Positions 1 to 7,676 of a stretch of 46,109 bases of DNA are shown here, one piece after another. Location of the stretch: positions 1 through 46,109 of the forward strand of contig JAUSMR010000101.1 of assembly GCA_030645955.1 (NCBI GenBank). The letters are read 5' to 3'. The DNA comes from Gallionella sp. Lineage in GTDB: Bacteria > Pseudomonadota > Gammaproteobacteria > Burkholderiales > Gallionellaceae. Below the pieces are notes generated by a model. That model saw only the letters and a list, made by a program, of their open reading frames with translations, searched no databases and had not been told where the DNA came from. Made by a program: the position numbers and the translations under genes. Every line of letters starts with the position of its first letter. Within the stretch, counting starts at the first letter, position 1.

Positions 1-69
1 GGCGGGTCTTGCACCCGCCCTGATTTATCGCCGCCGGGGAAAGGGGGCGGGTGCAAGACCCGCCCCTAC
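1..69. repeat. Palindromic element of the GTAGG-ended type
   Basis: Two perfect 20-base arms at 1-20 and 45-64 are reverse complements, separated by a 24-base GC-rich loop. The right end reads GCCCCTAC, the terminus shared by other palindromes in this window (7352, 23131, 24500, 34334, 34446, 42236). On the minus strand this terminus carries the TAG stop codon of cysH (66-68). The element may also act as a hairpin at the 3' end of the cys operon transcript. It may extend beyond the left edge. Confidence 0.8.
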
Positions 70-761
70 GCCCGTTTCAAAAGAACAGGTTTGGTTGCAT
101 GCAAGCCACATTCTTTGTCCTCTGGATTTTCCCACCACCACCTGCCTGCGCGGATATCTTCGCCCGGCGTGATGGAACGGGTGCACGGCGCGCAGCCTAG
201 GCTGGGGTAGAACTGGTCATGCAGTTTGTTGTAGGGTACATCATTCTGCCTGATGTATGCCCACACATCTTTGTTCGACCATTCCAGCAGCGGGTTGAAT
301 TTCTGCAAGCCGAAATCAGTGTCAAATGACGACACCTCCAGACTGCCGCGCGTGACCGCCTGGTCGCGGCGCAACCCGGTGATCCACGCGCGTTTGCCTG
401 CCAGCGCGCGCTTTAACGGCTCGACCTTGCGGATGTAGCAGCAGCGTTTGCGCAATTCCACGCTGTCATAAAAAGCATTCACGCCGTTTTGTGCGACGTA
501 TTTTTCCACCGCCGCGCTGTCCGGAAAATAAATTTTCAGCGGTATGCCATAACGCTCGTGCACTTCCTGCATCAGGTCGTAGGTTGCTTGCGGCAGGCGT
601 CCGGTATCGAGGCTGAATATCTCGATGTCCAGATGATGCACGGCGATCAGGTCGGTCAGCACCATGTCTTCCGCGCCCAGGCTGTTGGCGAAGCAAACCG
701 GCGAAAAATCGCGCACCGCCTGTTGCAGCACGGCAACCACCCGGTCAATTTTTTGTTGCAT
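66..761 (-). CDS. cysH: Adenylyl-sulfate (APS) reductase, thioredoxin-dependent
   Basis: Cytoplasmic enzyme that reduces APS to sulfite and AMP in assimilatory sulfate reduction. The protein (231 aa) has the PAPS-reductase fold with an early SLGAEDMVL nucleotide-binding segment. It also has the paired cysteines CCYIRK and CAPCTR, which in this family bind a [4Fe-4S] cluster and mark APS rather than PAPS reductases. The ECGLH motif near the C-terminus carries the catalytic cysteine. Two ATGs are in frame, at 767 and 761. An AGGAGG sits directly against the first and about 7 nt before the second, so 761 is chosen. It is the last gene of the leftward operon TSUP-cysI-cysH, 23 nt after cysI. Its TAG stop falls inside a palindromic repeat. 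Confidence 0.95.
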   Translation of the reverse strand: MQQKIDRVVAVLQQAVRDFSPVCFANSLGAEDMVLTDLIAVHHLDIEIFSLDTGRLPQATYDLMQEVHERYGIPLKIYFPDSAAVEKYVAQNGVNAFYDSVELRKRCCYIRKVEPLKRALAGKRAWITGLRRDQAVTRGSLEVSSFDTDFGLQKFNPLLEWSNKDVWAYIRQNDVPYNKLHDQFYPSLGCAPCTRSITPGEDIRAGRWWWENPEDKECGLHATKPVLLKRA

Positions 762-784
762 GTCCATACCTCCTGTACCGGCCT

Positions 785-2839
785 CTATATCATCAGGCCG
801 GCTACTGCTTCATTTAAATCAAGTTGCGAGTCATGCTCCGCCGCGAATGCCGCCGCCTTCACCGTCCAGCCATCCACCGCCGCGCTGATCGGCGCGAGTT
901 CTTCACCACCGATCTCATCCGCATCCGCCAGGGCTGCGACTGCCCGCGCAAACTCGCCGGCAATCGCGCCGGGCATCAGTTGCTGCAATTGCCCGGCAAG
1001 TTCGCCCAAATCGTCCTGACGTATGCCGCCCAGCAATTGCGCCACACCCGAGCCGAGCAAACGCAGAATCGCTTCGTTACACTGCGCCGCTTCGCCGAAC
1101 TTGCGCTGAAACACCAGTGCGTTGCGGTATTCGCGCTCATGTGCGGCCTCGAAGAAATTCGCGCCTATCATCACTTGCGACACTCCCGCGCATTCGCCGC
1201 CGCCCAGATTCAGCACGCGGAAGTCCGCTGCGTCGCCGAAATCGCGCATGACCAGATGCAAATCCTCCGCCTTCACTTCCGCCAGATCAGCCAGCAGTTG
1301 CTTGAAATAGCCCTCCTCCCGGGCGCGCGCCCAGTCAAAGAAACTCGCTTCCCCACTCTTCTGGTGCGCGCTTTGCACGCGCTCAATGGCTTGCTTGATG
1401 CGCACCACCGGCAGCGCGGGGCCTTTCAAAGCCAGCGCCCCAGCCTTTGTGCCGCTACTGGCCATGCCGCTGCCGGCAAAGTACATCTGATAGTGCGGCA
1501 CCAGTTTGCCGTGCATGCGTTTGCCTTCGCCGTAAATGCCGATGTCGCCGGTCTCGGGTTGCGCGCAGCCGTTGTGGCAACCGGATACCCGTATGTTCAA
1601 ATCGGCGCGCCCGCCGGAAAGCTCGGGCGCGACCAGCGTGCTGGCAGTGATGCCAAGACGGCAAGTCGATGAGCCGGGACAAGCCACCACGTTGTCGCCT
1701 GCACTGGGCTCGCGCAAACCGAGCGCGGCCAATCCGTCACGCAGCGCAGCCACTTTGGCTTGCGGCACGTTTAAAATTGTCAGGTTCTGATCCTGAGTGG
1801 TACGAACCTCGCTCAACCCCTGTGCACGCAGCAACGCGGCGATACCGCGCAACTGCACCGGCGTAATATCGCCTATCGGCAAAGCGATCGGCAGCACGAA
1901 CAAGCCGGCCTGGTGTTGCGCAAACAACCTGCGCGGCGCGCCCTGCCCGGGAGACTGATCGCCTGTTTGCGCACGCCACTCGCCTTTCGGATACGGCTGA
2001 TCTGCAAGGGCTTGCCTGGTGCGCTCGAATTCTTCGCGATACTTTTCCCGAAAACCGTCCACGCCGAAACGCTCGACCAGAAATTTGATGCGTGATTTCG
2101 CGCGCTTGGTCCGGTCGGAGTATTTGTTGTGCAGCGTCACCAGTGCCTCCACCGCGAACAACAGCTCATGCTCCGGAATAAATTCCTCGACCACGATCGC
2201 CTCGCGCGGCTTGTGCCCCAATCCGCCGCCAGCCCTGACCATAAAGCCGTGCTGGCCGTCTTTGCTGACCGCAACCACGCCGCAATCGTGCAGCATGGCT
2301 TGCGCGCAATCCGACTCGCAAGCCGAGAAACTGATTTTGAATTTGCGCGGCAATTGCTGGTTCAGCGGATTGCGCAAAAAGTGCTTCACCACGCCATCCA
2401 GATGCTTCGTCACATCGGTGTGTTCACGCGGGCATACGCCGGACAGGCTGCAAGCCGTAATATTACGTACCGTGTTGCTGCACGCCTCGCGCGTGGTCAT
2501 GCCAACCCTGGCAAGGCGGCGCATCGCAGCGGGTGCGCTGTCGAGCGGTATGTAATGAACCTGTATGGACTGGCGCGTGGTGACATGCGCAATGCCCCTT
2601 TGCGAGTAAGTTCCGGTGACATCCGCAACCGCATCCAGCTGCTCCGGCGACATACGCCCGCCGGGCACCTTGATGCGCAGCATGTGAAAATCCGGCTGGC
2701 GCTGGCCATACACGCCATGTTGCAAACGCGCCGCAGTCATGCGATCCAGGTCCATGCCGCCTTCGTTGAAGGTTTGAATGACTTGTTCGAAGCGGTTAAT
2801 TTCTTCCAGGTCGGATAAATTTTGTATGTTTAAGCTCAT
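785..2839 (-). CDS. cysI: Sulfite reductase hemoprotein subunit with C-terminal extension
   Basis: Siroheme- and [4Fe-4S]-dependent reductase converting sulfite to sulfide, the step after CysH. Two ferredoxin-like half domains alternate with two siroheme domains. Visible cluster and siroheme motifs are TACSLSGVCPREH, FSACESDCAQ, CPGSSTCRLG and CHNGC. The protein is about 684 aa; the last roughly 130 residues, after the second siroheme domain, form an extra helical-looking module I cannot name. The ATG at 2839 is preferred because GGAG lies 7 nt upstream; an in-frame ATG at 2851 has no ribosome site. No flavoprotein partner (cysJ) is nearby, so electrons probably come from ferredoxin or another donor (inference). 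Confidence 0.93.
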   Translation of the reverse strand: MSLNIQNLSDLEEINRFEQVIQTFNEGGMDLDRMTAARLQHGVYGQRQPDFHMLRIKVPGGRMSPEQLDAVADVTGTYSQRGIAHVTTRQSIQVHYIPLDSAPAAMRRLARVGMTTREACSNTVRNITACSLSGVCPREHTDVTKHLDGVVKHFLRNPLNQQLPRKFKISFSACESDCAQAMLHDCGVVAVSKDGQHGFMVRAGGGLGHKPREAIVVEEFIPEHELLFAVEALVTLHNKYSDRTKRAKSRIKFLVERFGVDGFREKYREEFERTRQALADQPYPKGEWRAQTGDQSPGQGAPRRLFAQHQAGLFVLPIALPIGDITPVQLRGIAALLRAQGLSEVRTTQDQNLTILNVPQAKVAALRDGLAALGLREPSAGDNVVACPGSSTCRLGITASTLVAPELSGGRADLNIRVSGCHNGCAQPETGDIGIYGEGKRMHGKLVPHYQMYFAGSGMASSGTKAGALALKGPALPVVRIKQAIERVQSAHQKSGEASFFDWARAREEGYFKQLLADLAEVKAEDLHLVMRDFGDAADFRVLNLGGGECAGVSQVMIGANFFEAAHEREYRNALVFQRKFGEAAQCNEAILRLLGSGVAQLLGGIRQDDLGELAGQLQQLMPGAIAGEFARAVAALADADEIGGEELAPISAAVDGWTVKAAAFAAEHDSQLDLNEAVAGLMI

Positions 2840-2871
2840 CGTGTTCTCCATTTATTACAGTTTCATCCTGG

Positions 2872-3654
2872 CTAATTCAGCGCCATCCTGGCGCCGATAA
2901 TCAACAACATGGTCGCCAGCAGAGGGCGCAATACCTTTTCCGGCACCTTCGCGCTCAAGTGGCTGCCGATGTAGATGCCGGGCAAAGAGCCCAGCAGCAA
3001 ACTGCCCAGCAGCACCAGATCAACCGTGCCCAATGCCATGTGCCCCACACCGGCCAGCGCGGTCAGCGGAACGGCATGGACAATGTCGGTGCCCACCACC
3101 TTCACCGCCGGCATGCGCGGATACAGGAACAGCAAGGCGACCGTTCCCAGCACACCCGCGCCTACCGAAGAAATCGTCACCAGCACGCCGACGACGATGC
3201 CCGTTGCTATCGTCGCGGCGGGCAGATAGCGGTGGTGCAGTTCGTACACCGTGCCGTCCTTGCGCCGCGCAATTTTCTTGATCTGTTCTTTCAGCAACAG
3301 GGCGGCAGCCGTCAGCAACAGCGCCACGCTCAACACACTGGTCACCAGGCTGCGCAATGTCTTCTCGTCCAGCGCCAGATATTTCAGCAGCGCTATCGTG
3401 ATCACTGCGGCGGGCAGACTGCCCAAACCCAGCAACCCGACCACTTTCCAGTCCACCGAGCCGCGCCTGCCATGCACCCAGCCGCCCAGCGACTTGGTCA
3501 GCGATGCATACAGCAGGTCGGTGCCGACTGCGGTCGCCGGTGAAACACCGAAGACCAGCACCAGCAACGGCGTCATCAACGAACCGCCACCGACCCCGGT
3601 GACACCGACAATCAAACCGACCAGAAAGCCGGATAATGCGTACAAACCATCCAT
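2872..3654 (-). CDS. TSUP (TauE/SafE) family sulfite or sulfate-type permease
   Basis: Integral membrane protein of 260 aa with about eight hydrophobic segments and the family's two glycine-rich repeats (GVTGVGGGSLMTP near the N-terminus, ISSVGAGVLGT in the second half). TSUP proteins move sulfite, sulfonates or other small anions. As first gene of the operon with cysI and cysH, 20-30 nt apart, it most likely handles sulfate, sulfite or thiosulfate, by inference from context. The ATG at 3654 has AGGACGG upstream. It is transcribed away from the cysB-like regulator across a 111-bp intergenic region. Confidence 0.88.
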   Translation of the reverse strand: MDGLYALSGFLVGLIVGVTGVGGGSLMTPLLVLVFGVSPATAVGTDLLYASLTKSLGGWVHGRRGSVDWKVVGLLGLGSLPAAVITIALLKYLALDEKTLRSLVTSVLSVALLLTAAALLLKEQIKKIARRKDGTVYELHHRYLPAATIATGIVVGVLVTISSVGAGVLGTVALLFLYPRMPAVKVVGTDIVHAVPLTALAGVGHMALGTVDLVLLGSLLLGSLPGIYIGSHLSAKVPEKVLRPLLATMLLIIGARMALN

Positions 3655-3765
3655 GCGTTACCGTCCTGTAGAATTCATGGCGCGCATTCTAGTTCGCGCG
3701 CCTTATATTCTTAAATACTTTTATGTTAGTATTTTATAACCATAGACTATATTGAAAATATCGCC
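3655..3765. promoter_or_regulatory. Divergent control region between the cys operon and cysB-like gene
   Basis: The only gap able to hold promoters for both the leftward sulfur operon and the rightward regulator. It is strikingly AT-rich between about 3708 and 3755, with overlapping TATA-like blocks (TTATGTTAG, TATTTTATAACC, ATAGACTATATTG). LysR-family regulators usually act from such divergent regions, so CysB-type sites are expected here. I could not define an operator by inspection. Confidence 0.4.
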
Positions 3766-4701
3766 ATGAATCTACAGCAACTGCGTTATCTGAATGAAAT
3801 CGTGCGCCAGGGACTGAAAATATCCGATGCTGCGGCTGCACTGTACACTTCACAGCCCGGCATCAGCAAACAGATCAGGCTGCTGGAGGAAGAGTTGGGC
3901 ATCGAGATTTTCGTGCGCAACGGCAAGCGCCTCGTTGCCATCACCGAGCCGGGCAAAGCCGTGCTGGCCATCGCCCAGCGCATGCTGCACGATGCGGAAA
4001 ATCTTAAACAAGCCGCTCAGGAATTTCATTCGCAGGACAGCGGCCACCTGACCATCGCCACCACCCACACCCAGGCGCGCTACGCCTTGCCGCCGACAGT
4101 CAAGCAATTCATCAAACGCTACCCCGGCGTGAAACTGGGGCTGCACCAGGGCAACCCGACCCAGATCGCCGAACAAGTTCTGAGCGGCGAGGCCGACATC
4201 GGCATCGCCACAGAAAGCCTGTCGCTGTATGACGATCTTGTGACACTGCCGTGCTACGAATGGAACCATTGCGTCATTACCCCGCTGCATCACCCCTTGC
4301 TGGAGGAGAAGAAGCTGACACTGGCGAAAATCGCGCAATACCCCATCATCACTTACGACTTTGCATTCAGCGGCCGCGGCAAGATCAATGCCGCGTTCGA
4401 AGCCGCGAAAATCCAGCCCAACATCGCGCTGACCGCGATCGATGCGGACGTGATCAAGACCTATGTAGAGTTGGGTCTGGGCATCGGCATCCTGGCGAAA
4501 ATGGCCTACATCCCGGAACGCGACAAGCGCCTGGGCATGATGGATGCCGGACATCTGTTCAAGCCCAGCACCACGCGGATTGCGCTACGCAAGAACGAAT
4601 ACCTGCGCGGCTATACCTACGATTTCATTGAATTGTTCGCGCCTCATTTGACGCGCGAGGTGGTGGCGAAAGCGATGCATGTTTCGGCTTCAGCGGAGTA
4701 A
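3766..4701 (+). CDS. cysB: CysB-type LysR family transcriptional regulator
   Basis: A 311-aa LysR-type protein. The N-terminal winged helix-turn-helix spans about residues 1-60 (LQQLRYLNEIV, ALYTSQPGISKQIRLLEEELG), followed by a two-lobed effector-binding domain. The HTH with YTSQPGISKQI and the region around ATTHTQARYALP are typical of the CysB/Cbl group, which senses O- or N-acetylserine, sulfate or APS and controls sulfur assimilation. It is divergent from TSUP-cysI-cysH, its probable target. The gene ends about 217 nt before the convergent modA. The cysB/cbl distinction cannot be made from sequence alone. Confidence 0.88.
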   Translation: MNLQQLRYLNEIVRQGLKISDAAAALYTSQPGISKQIRLLEEELGIEIFVRNGKRLVAITEPGKAVLAIAQRMLHDAENLKQAAQEFHSQDSGHLTIATTHTQARYALPPTVKQFIKRYPGVKLGLHQGNPTQIAEQVLSGEADIGIATESLSLYDDLVTLPCYEWNHCVITPLHHPLLEEKKLTLAKIAQYPIITYDFAFSGRGKINAAFEAAKIQPNIALTAIDADVIKTYVELGLGIGILAKMAYIPERDKRLGMMDAGHLFKPSTTRIALRKNEYLRGYTYDFIELFAPHLTREVVAKAMHVSASAE

Positions 4702-4726
4702 TTTTGAACCTGGAAGAAGCAGTTAG

Positions 4727-4866
4727 TCCACGAAATACACGAAAGACACGAAATAAATCAATGAAATACTTAGTTATGGAAGTTCACCAAATGGGTGAGT
4801 GATCGAACCATTGCAGCCTTTGGATTTATTTCGTGTCTTTCGTGTCTTTCGTGTCTTTCGTGGACC
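4727..4866. repeat. Inverted and tandem CACGAAA/TTTCGTG repeat
   Basis: Between the convergent cysB and modA genes. The left part (about 4727-4760) holds three CACGAAA units; the right part (about 4823-4866) holds four TTTCGTG units spaced 9 nt apart (TTTCGTGTC repeated). The two parts are reverse complements and could fold into a long hairpin with a 60-nt loop. It could serve as a bidirectional transcription end, but no clean T-tract follows. The rest of the gap shows nothing. Confidence 0.7.
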
Positions 4867-4918
4867 AATCGGGGGTTTCAAGTTGAAAGGTCTGCAAATG
4901 GCGAATTAGCACTTCTGG

Positions 4919-5686
4919 TCAGGGCAACTCATAACCAAACCCGCGCATCACCGCCACCGCTTTCTCGCTCCTAAGGAAAGCAAGGAACGCCTGTGCAGCT
5001 GCCTGGTCCTTCGCGCCGGACAACATCACCGCACTCTGCCGGAGCGGTTTGTACATTTCGGGTGGCACCAGCCACCACGAACCCTCGCTCACCTTGCCGT
5101 TGCGCATGATCTGCGACAGCGCGATAAAACCCAGTTCGGAGTTCTCTGTCGCCACGAACTGATAGGCCTGCGCGACGTCCTCGCCCCTCAGCAGCCTGCC
5201 CTGCATCGCATTCCACATCGTCAATTTTTCCAGCGTCTCTTTCGCCGCCACGCCGTAAGGCGCAAGCCGCGGATTGGCGATCGCCAGCTTGCCGAAACCA
5301 CCCTTGTTGAGCACTGCCCCCCTGGCATCCACAAAGTCAGGCTGCGTACTCCACAACACCAGCTTGCCCAAAGCATAGACGAAACGCGAACCGCCGGCCG
5401 CCAGCCCCTCCTGCACCAGGCGCTTCGGAATCGCCTCATCCGCCGCAAGCAGCACATCGAACGGCGCACCGCCCTTGATCTGCGAATACAACTTGCCGCT
5501 GGAGCCAAGGCTGACCTTCACCGTATGCCCGCTTTCTTTTTCAAACAGCGCCACGATGCGCTCCATCGGTGCGGCAAAATTCGCTGCCACCGCCACGCTC
5601 ACCTCGCCGGCGCACACCGGCGAACTCAACAAACCGAACACTACGACTGCGGCTAACCGGCCGCTCAATGCAGAGACAGTCATCAT
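4919..5686 (-). CDS. modA: Molybdate ABC transporter periplasmic binding protein
   Basis: Periplasmic type II solute-binding protein for molybdate or tungstate, about 256 aa with an N-terminal signal peptide ending around SSPVCAGE. Family features are AVAANFAAPM, SLGSSGKLYSQI and GAPFDVLLAADE, which line the oxyanion pocket. The frame stays open upstream to 5890, but the ATG pair at 5686/5683 follows a GAGGTG ribosome site, and the upstream part runs into repeat DNA, so the shorter start is chosen. No modB or modC lies next to it: downstream is the convergent cysB-like gene and upstream a repeat-bounded island. It may work with a transporter encoded elsewhere. Confidence 0.87.
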   Translation of the reverse strand: MMTVSALSGRLAAVVVFGLLSSPVCAGEVSVAVAANFAAPMERIVALFEKESGHTVKVSLGSSGKLYSQIKGGAPFDVLLAADEAIPKRLVQEGLAAGGSRFVYALGKLVLWSTQPDFVDARGAVLNKGGFGKLAIANPRLAPYGVAAKETLEKLTMWNAMQGRLLRGEDVAQAYQFVATENSELGFIALSQIMRNGKVSEGSWWLVPPEMYKPLRQSAVMLSGAKDQAAAQAFLAFLRSEKAVAVMRGFGYELP

Positions 5687-5847
5687 CAACACCTCATTGA
5701 AAGTAATTGCCATGATAGCAAGCAAGATGATTGCTGGTATGCGATTATTTCGGTCACTAGCAAATATGCGGCTCTTGATTACAAGCCGGTAACCAATCTG
5801 GATAAGGGCGAAAGGCAACTTCGCCGGGGGTAGCTTGGCAGTCTTGG

Positions 5848-6120
5848 CCGTTCGTGCTGAGCCTGTCGAAGCATGACTGATCAAAATCAAAACCGCCGGG
5901 GGTAGCCCGGCAGCTAGTCACTTTTTCTTGCTTCGCCAAAGAAAAAGTAACCAAAAAGAAGGCGACCCCGGTTTGCCGCCCCTGCGGGGTACCCTGCGTT
6001 GCTCGACTGGTCAGGCGGCTGCGGAACTCGCACTGCGTGCTCAGACAGTCCTCACCGAAATCCCCTGACCAGCCTCCGCTACTCGGCGGCGCACAGGGGA
6101 TGAAAAACAAAAATCTAAAA
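5848..6120. repeat. Left arm of the inverted repeat flanking the HNH-exonuclease island
   Basis: This segment is the inverted counterpart of 7441-7654. Shared blocks in the same order include TTCGTGCTGAGC, CGCCGGGGGTAGCCCGGCAG, CTTCGCCAAAGAAA, CCGGTTTGCCGCC, GCGTTGCTCGACTGGTCAGG and GCACAGGGGA. The left arm has about 70 extra bases (roughly 6018-6088) absent from the right arm. A partial direct copy of the CGCCGGGGGTAG block also precedes it near 5820. No gene is visible between 5687 and 6229. The arms carry no transposase. Confidence 0.8.
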
Positions 6121-6229
6121 CCGAAAATGCAGGTGGGCAACAAGTTGCCCACCATGCTGAGGAAGATAGGCAAAACAATTCGACTCCGGTACATTGGAGT
6201 CTCTACTCTAATTGCAAAACGAGATACCA

Positions 6230-7339
6230 GTGAACAATGAAAATCCTAAGATAAGCGTTAGCCTTATCCCGGTAAATATGTGGGGAAAAAATGTTAGGGC
6301 TATCGTTTCAAGCATGGAATGGTCAAGACTGCGATGGAAGCTTGGAGCAACATTAAATCAGCCTGTAGGTAATAATGGCGGCGCTAAGTGGGGGACAAGT
6401 TCTCTAGGGTACAACTTTATTTTTTGTGAAATATGTGAGAGTCGAGTTGATAACCTGCATTTGCATGAGCTGTGGGAGTTCGACGATACAAAGTTGATTC
6501 AACGATTAGCTGGATTCAAATCACTTTGCGAGGAATGTCATAACGCGATCCATTTTGGTAGAGCCTCCATGGTCGGCTTGGCTGATAAGGCATATGCGCA
6601 ACTTATTAAAATCAATGGTTGGACGGAGAAGCAAGCCAAGGAGCATGTCAGAAATGCCTTGGCAAAATGGAGGGGGCGCGAAGCTTTTCACTACCGATTA
6701 GATGTTAGTTTGCTTTATGAAAACAACTTGGTTTCAAAGAAACAAGTTCACATAGGCTGGCTTGATCGCCCCCGCAGAGTTAGAGATCGGCTGGATGCTC
6801 TTTCATGGTCGCAAACACTTTTATCTTTACCCAATGCAGTAATTCTAGATACCGAAACCACAGGGCTAATTGAAGGATTTGAGAAAAATCCAAACGCAGA
6901 AGTTATCGAGCTGGCAATTATTTCTGTGGGTGGCGAAGTGTTATACAACGCTCGCTTTAAACCTATTTATAAAATTCCCGAGCATGTTATTGGGATACAT
7001 GGAATAACAAACGAGGCCTTAAAAAAGGCTCCGAGTTTTGCTAAGAAATATCCAGAGATACTTAAAATCCTTCATGGAAAAATAGTTGTTGCATACAACT
7101 CTCGGTTCGATCAGAAAATTATTGAAAATACTTGTAGGTTGCACAATCTAAATCTGCCGGAAGATTTGATTTGGGAGTGTGCAATGTGGGCTTATAAAGG
7201 TTATCAAGGCAGTCCTCAGTTTTTAAGACTTCCAAATTCAACACACAGTGCATTAGCAGATTGCATAGCTACATTAGAGCTTATTCGGAAAATGTCAAAA
7301 GACGAAAATATTCCGCACCCTTTTAGTAAGTATTTTTGA
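6230..7339 (+). CDS. HNH-like zinc domain fused to DEDDh 3'-5' exonuclease
   Basis: Two-domain protein of about 369 aa. Residues 1-140 resemble the HNH-type family with a WxxNVR start. A probable zinc site is visible (CEIC, then HLHELWEFDD, then CEECHNAIHFG), followed by a helix (KINGWTEKQAKEHV). Residues about 200-360 form a DnaQ-like exonuclease: VILDTETTG gives Asp and Glu of ExoI, IHGIT and AYNSRFD give ExoII, and HSALAD gives the ExoIII His and Asp, so the exonuclease looks intact. Whether the N-terminal part cuts DNA is unknown. The coding DNA is visibly AT-richer than its neighbours and sits between inverted repeats, suggesting transfer. Start is uncertain: GTG 6230 has a weak GAG site; TTG 6212 and ATG 6278 are alternatives. 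Confidence 0.8.
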   Translation: MNNENPKISVSLIPVNMWGKNVRAIVSSMEWSRLRWKLGATLNQPVGNNGGAKWGTSSLGYNFIFCEICESRVDNLHLHELWEFDDTKLIQRLAGFKSLCEECHNAIHFGRASMVGLADKAYAQLIKINGWTEKQAKEHVRNALAKWRGREAFHYRLDVSLLYENNLVSKKQVHIGWLDRPRRVRDRLDALSWSQTLLSLPNAVILDTETTGLIEGFEKNPNAEVIELAIISVGGEVLYNARFKPIYKIPEHVIGIHGITNEALKKAPSFAKKYPEILKILHGKIVVAYNSRFDQKIIENTCRLHNLNLPEDLIWECAMWAYKGYQGSPQFLRLPNSTHSALADCIATLELIRKMSKDENIPHPFSKYF

Positions 7340-7351
7340 GAAGGCAGCCCG

Positions 7352-7429
7352 CGTAGGGCGTAATAACCAACGGGCATTGCGCCGTATGTGTTTCATTCGG
7401 TGCAATGCGCTATGCTTATTGCACCCTAC
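7352..7429. repeat. GTAGG-ended palindromic element
   Basis: Begins GTAGGGCG and ends CACCCTAC, with matching inner blocks (CATTGCGCCG and CGGTGCAATG). It lies just after the stop of the HNH-exonuclease gene and before the right arm of the larger inverted repeat. It belongs to the class seen at 24500, 34334 and 42236 and could form a hairpin downstream of the gene. Confidence 0.65.
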
Positions 7430-7440
7430 AAAATCTGCTT

Positions 7441-7654
7441 TACGGTTTTGGGTTTCCGCTTTTTCCTCCCCTGTGCGCCGCCTGACCAGTCGAGCAACGC
7501 AGGGCACCGCGAAGCGGCGGCAAACCGGGGGCGCCTTTTCTTGGGTTACTTTCTTTTTGGCGAAGCAAAAGAAAGTGGCTAGCTGCCGGGCTACCCCCGG
7601 CGAAGTTGCTTTTGTTTCTGGTCATTCATGCTTCGACAAGCTCAGCACGAACGG
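7441..7654. repeat. Right arm of the inverted repeat flanking the HNH-exonuclease island
   Basis: Reverse-complement counterpart of 5848-6120, shorter by the extra segment of the left arm and with scattered mismatches. It ends with TTCGACAAGCTCAGCACGAA, a short repeat also seen in variant forms at 37655 and 38543. No gene is visible between 7340 and 7676, although the reading frame of the next gene stays open through it. Confidence 0.8.
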
Positions 7655-7676
7655 TCTGATTAAGTACGAGGTTTCA

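Noticed and set aside
489..2818. Long plus-strand open frames opposite cysH and cysI
   Set aside because: They lie antisense to genes with clear catalytic motifs, show arginine- and histidine-rich composition typical of shadow frames, and have no ribosome sites or known domains.
5757..6194. A 145-codon minus-strand frame upstream of modA
   Set aside because: It consists of the left inverted-repeat arm; no domain and no start signal.
7377..7676. Upstream 100-residue extension of the MutT-ThiE protein
   Set aside because: It is encoded by the right arm of an inverted repeat and starts from a TTG with no ribosome site; the Nudix domain begins just after TTG 7677.
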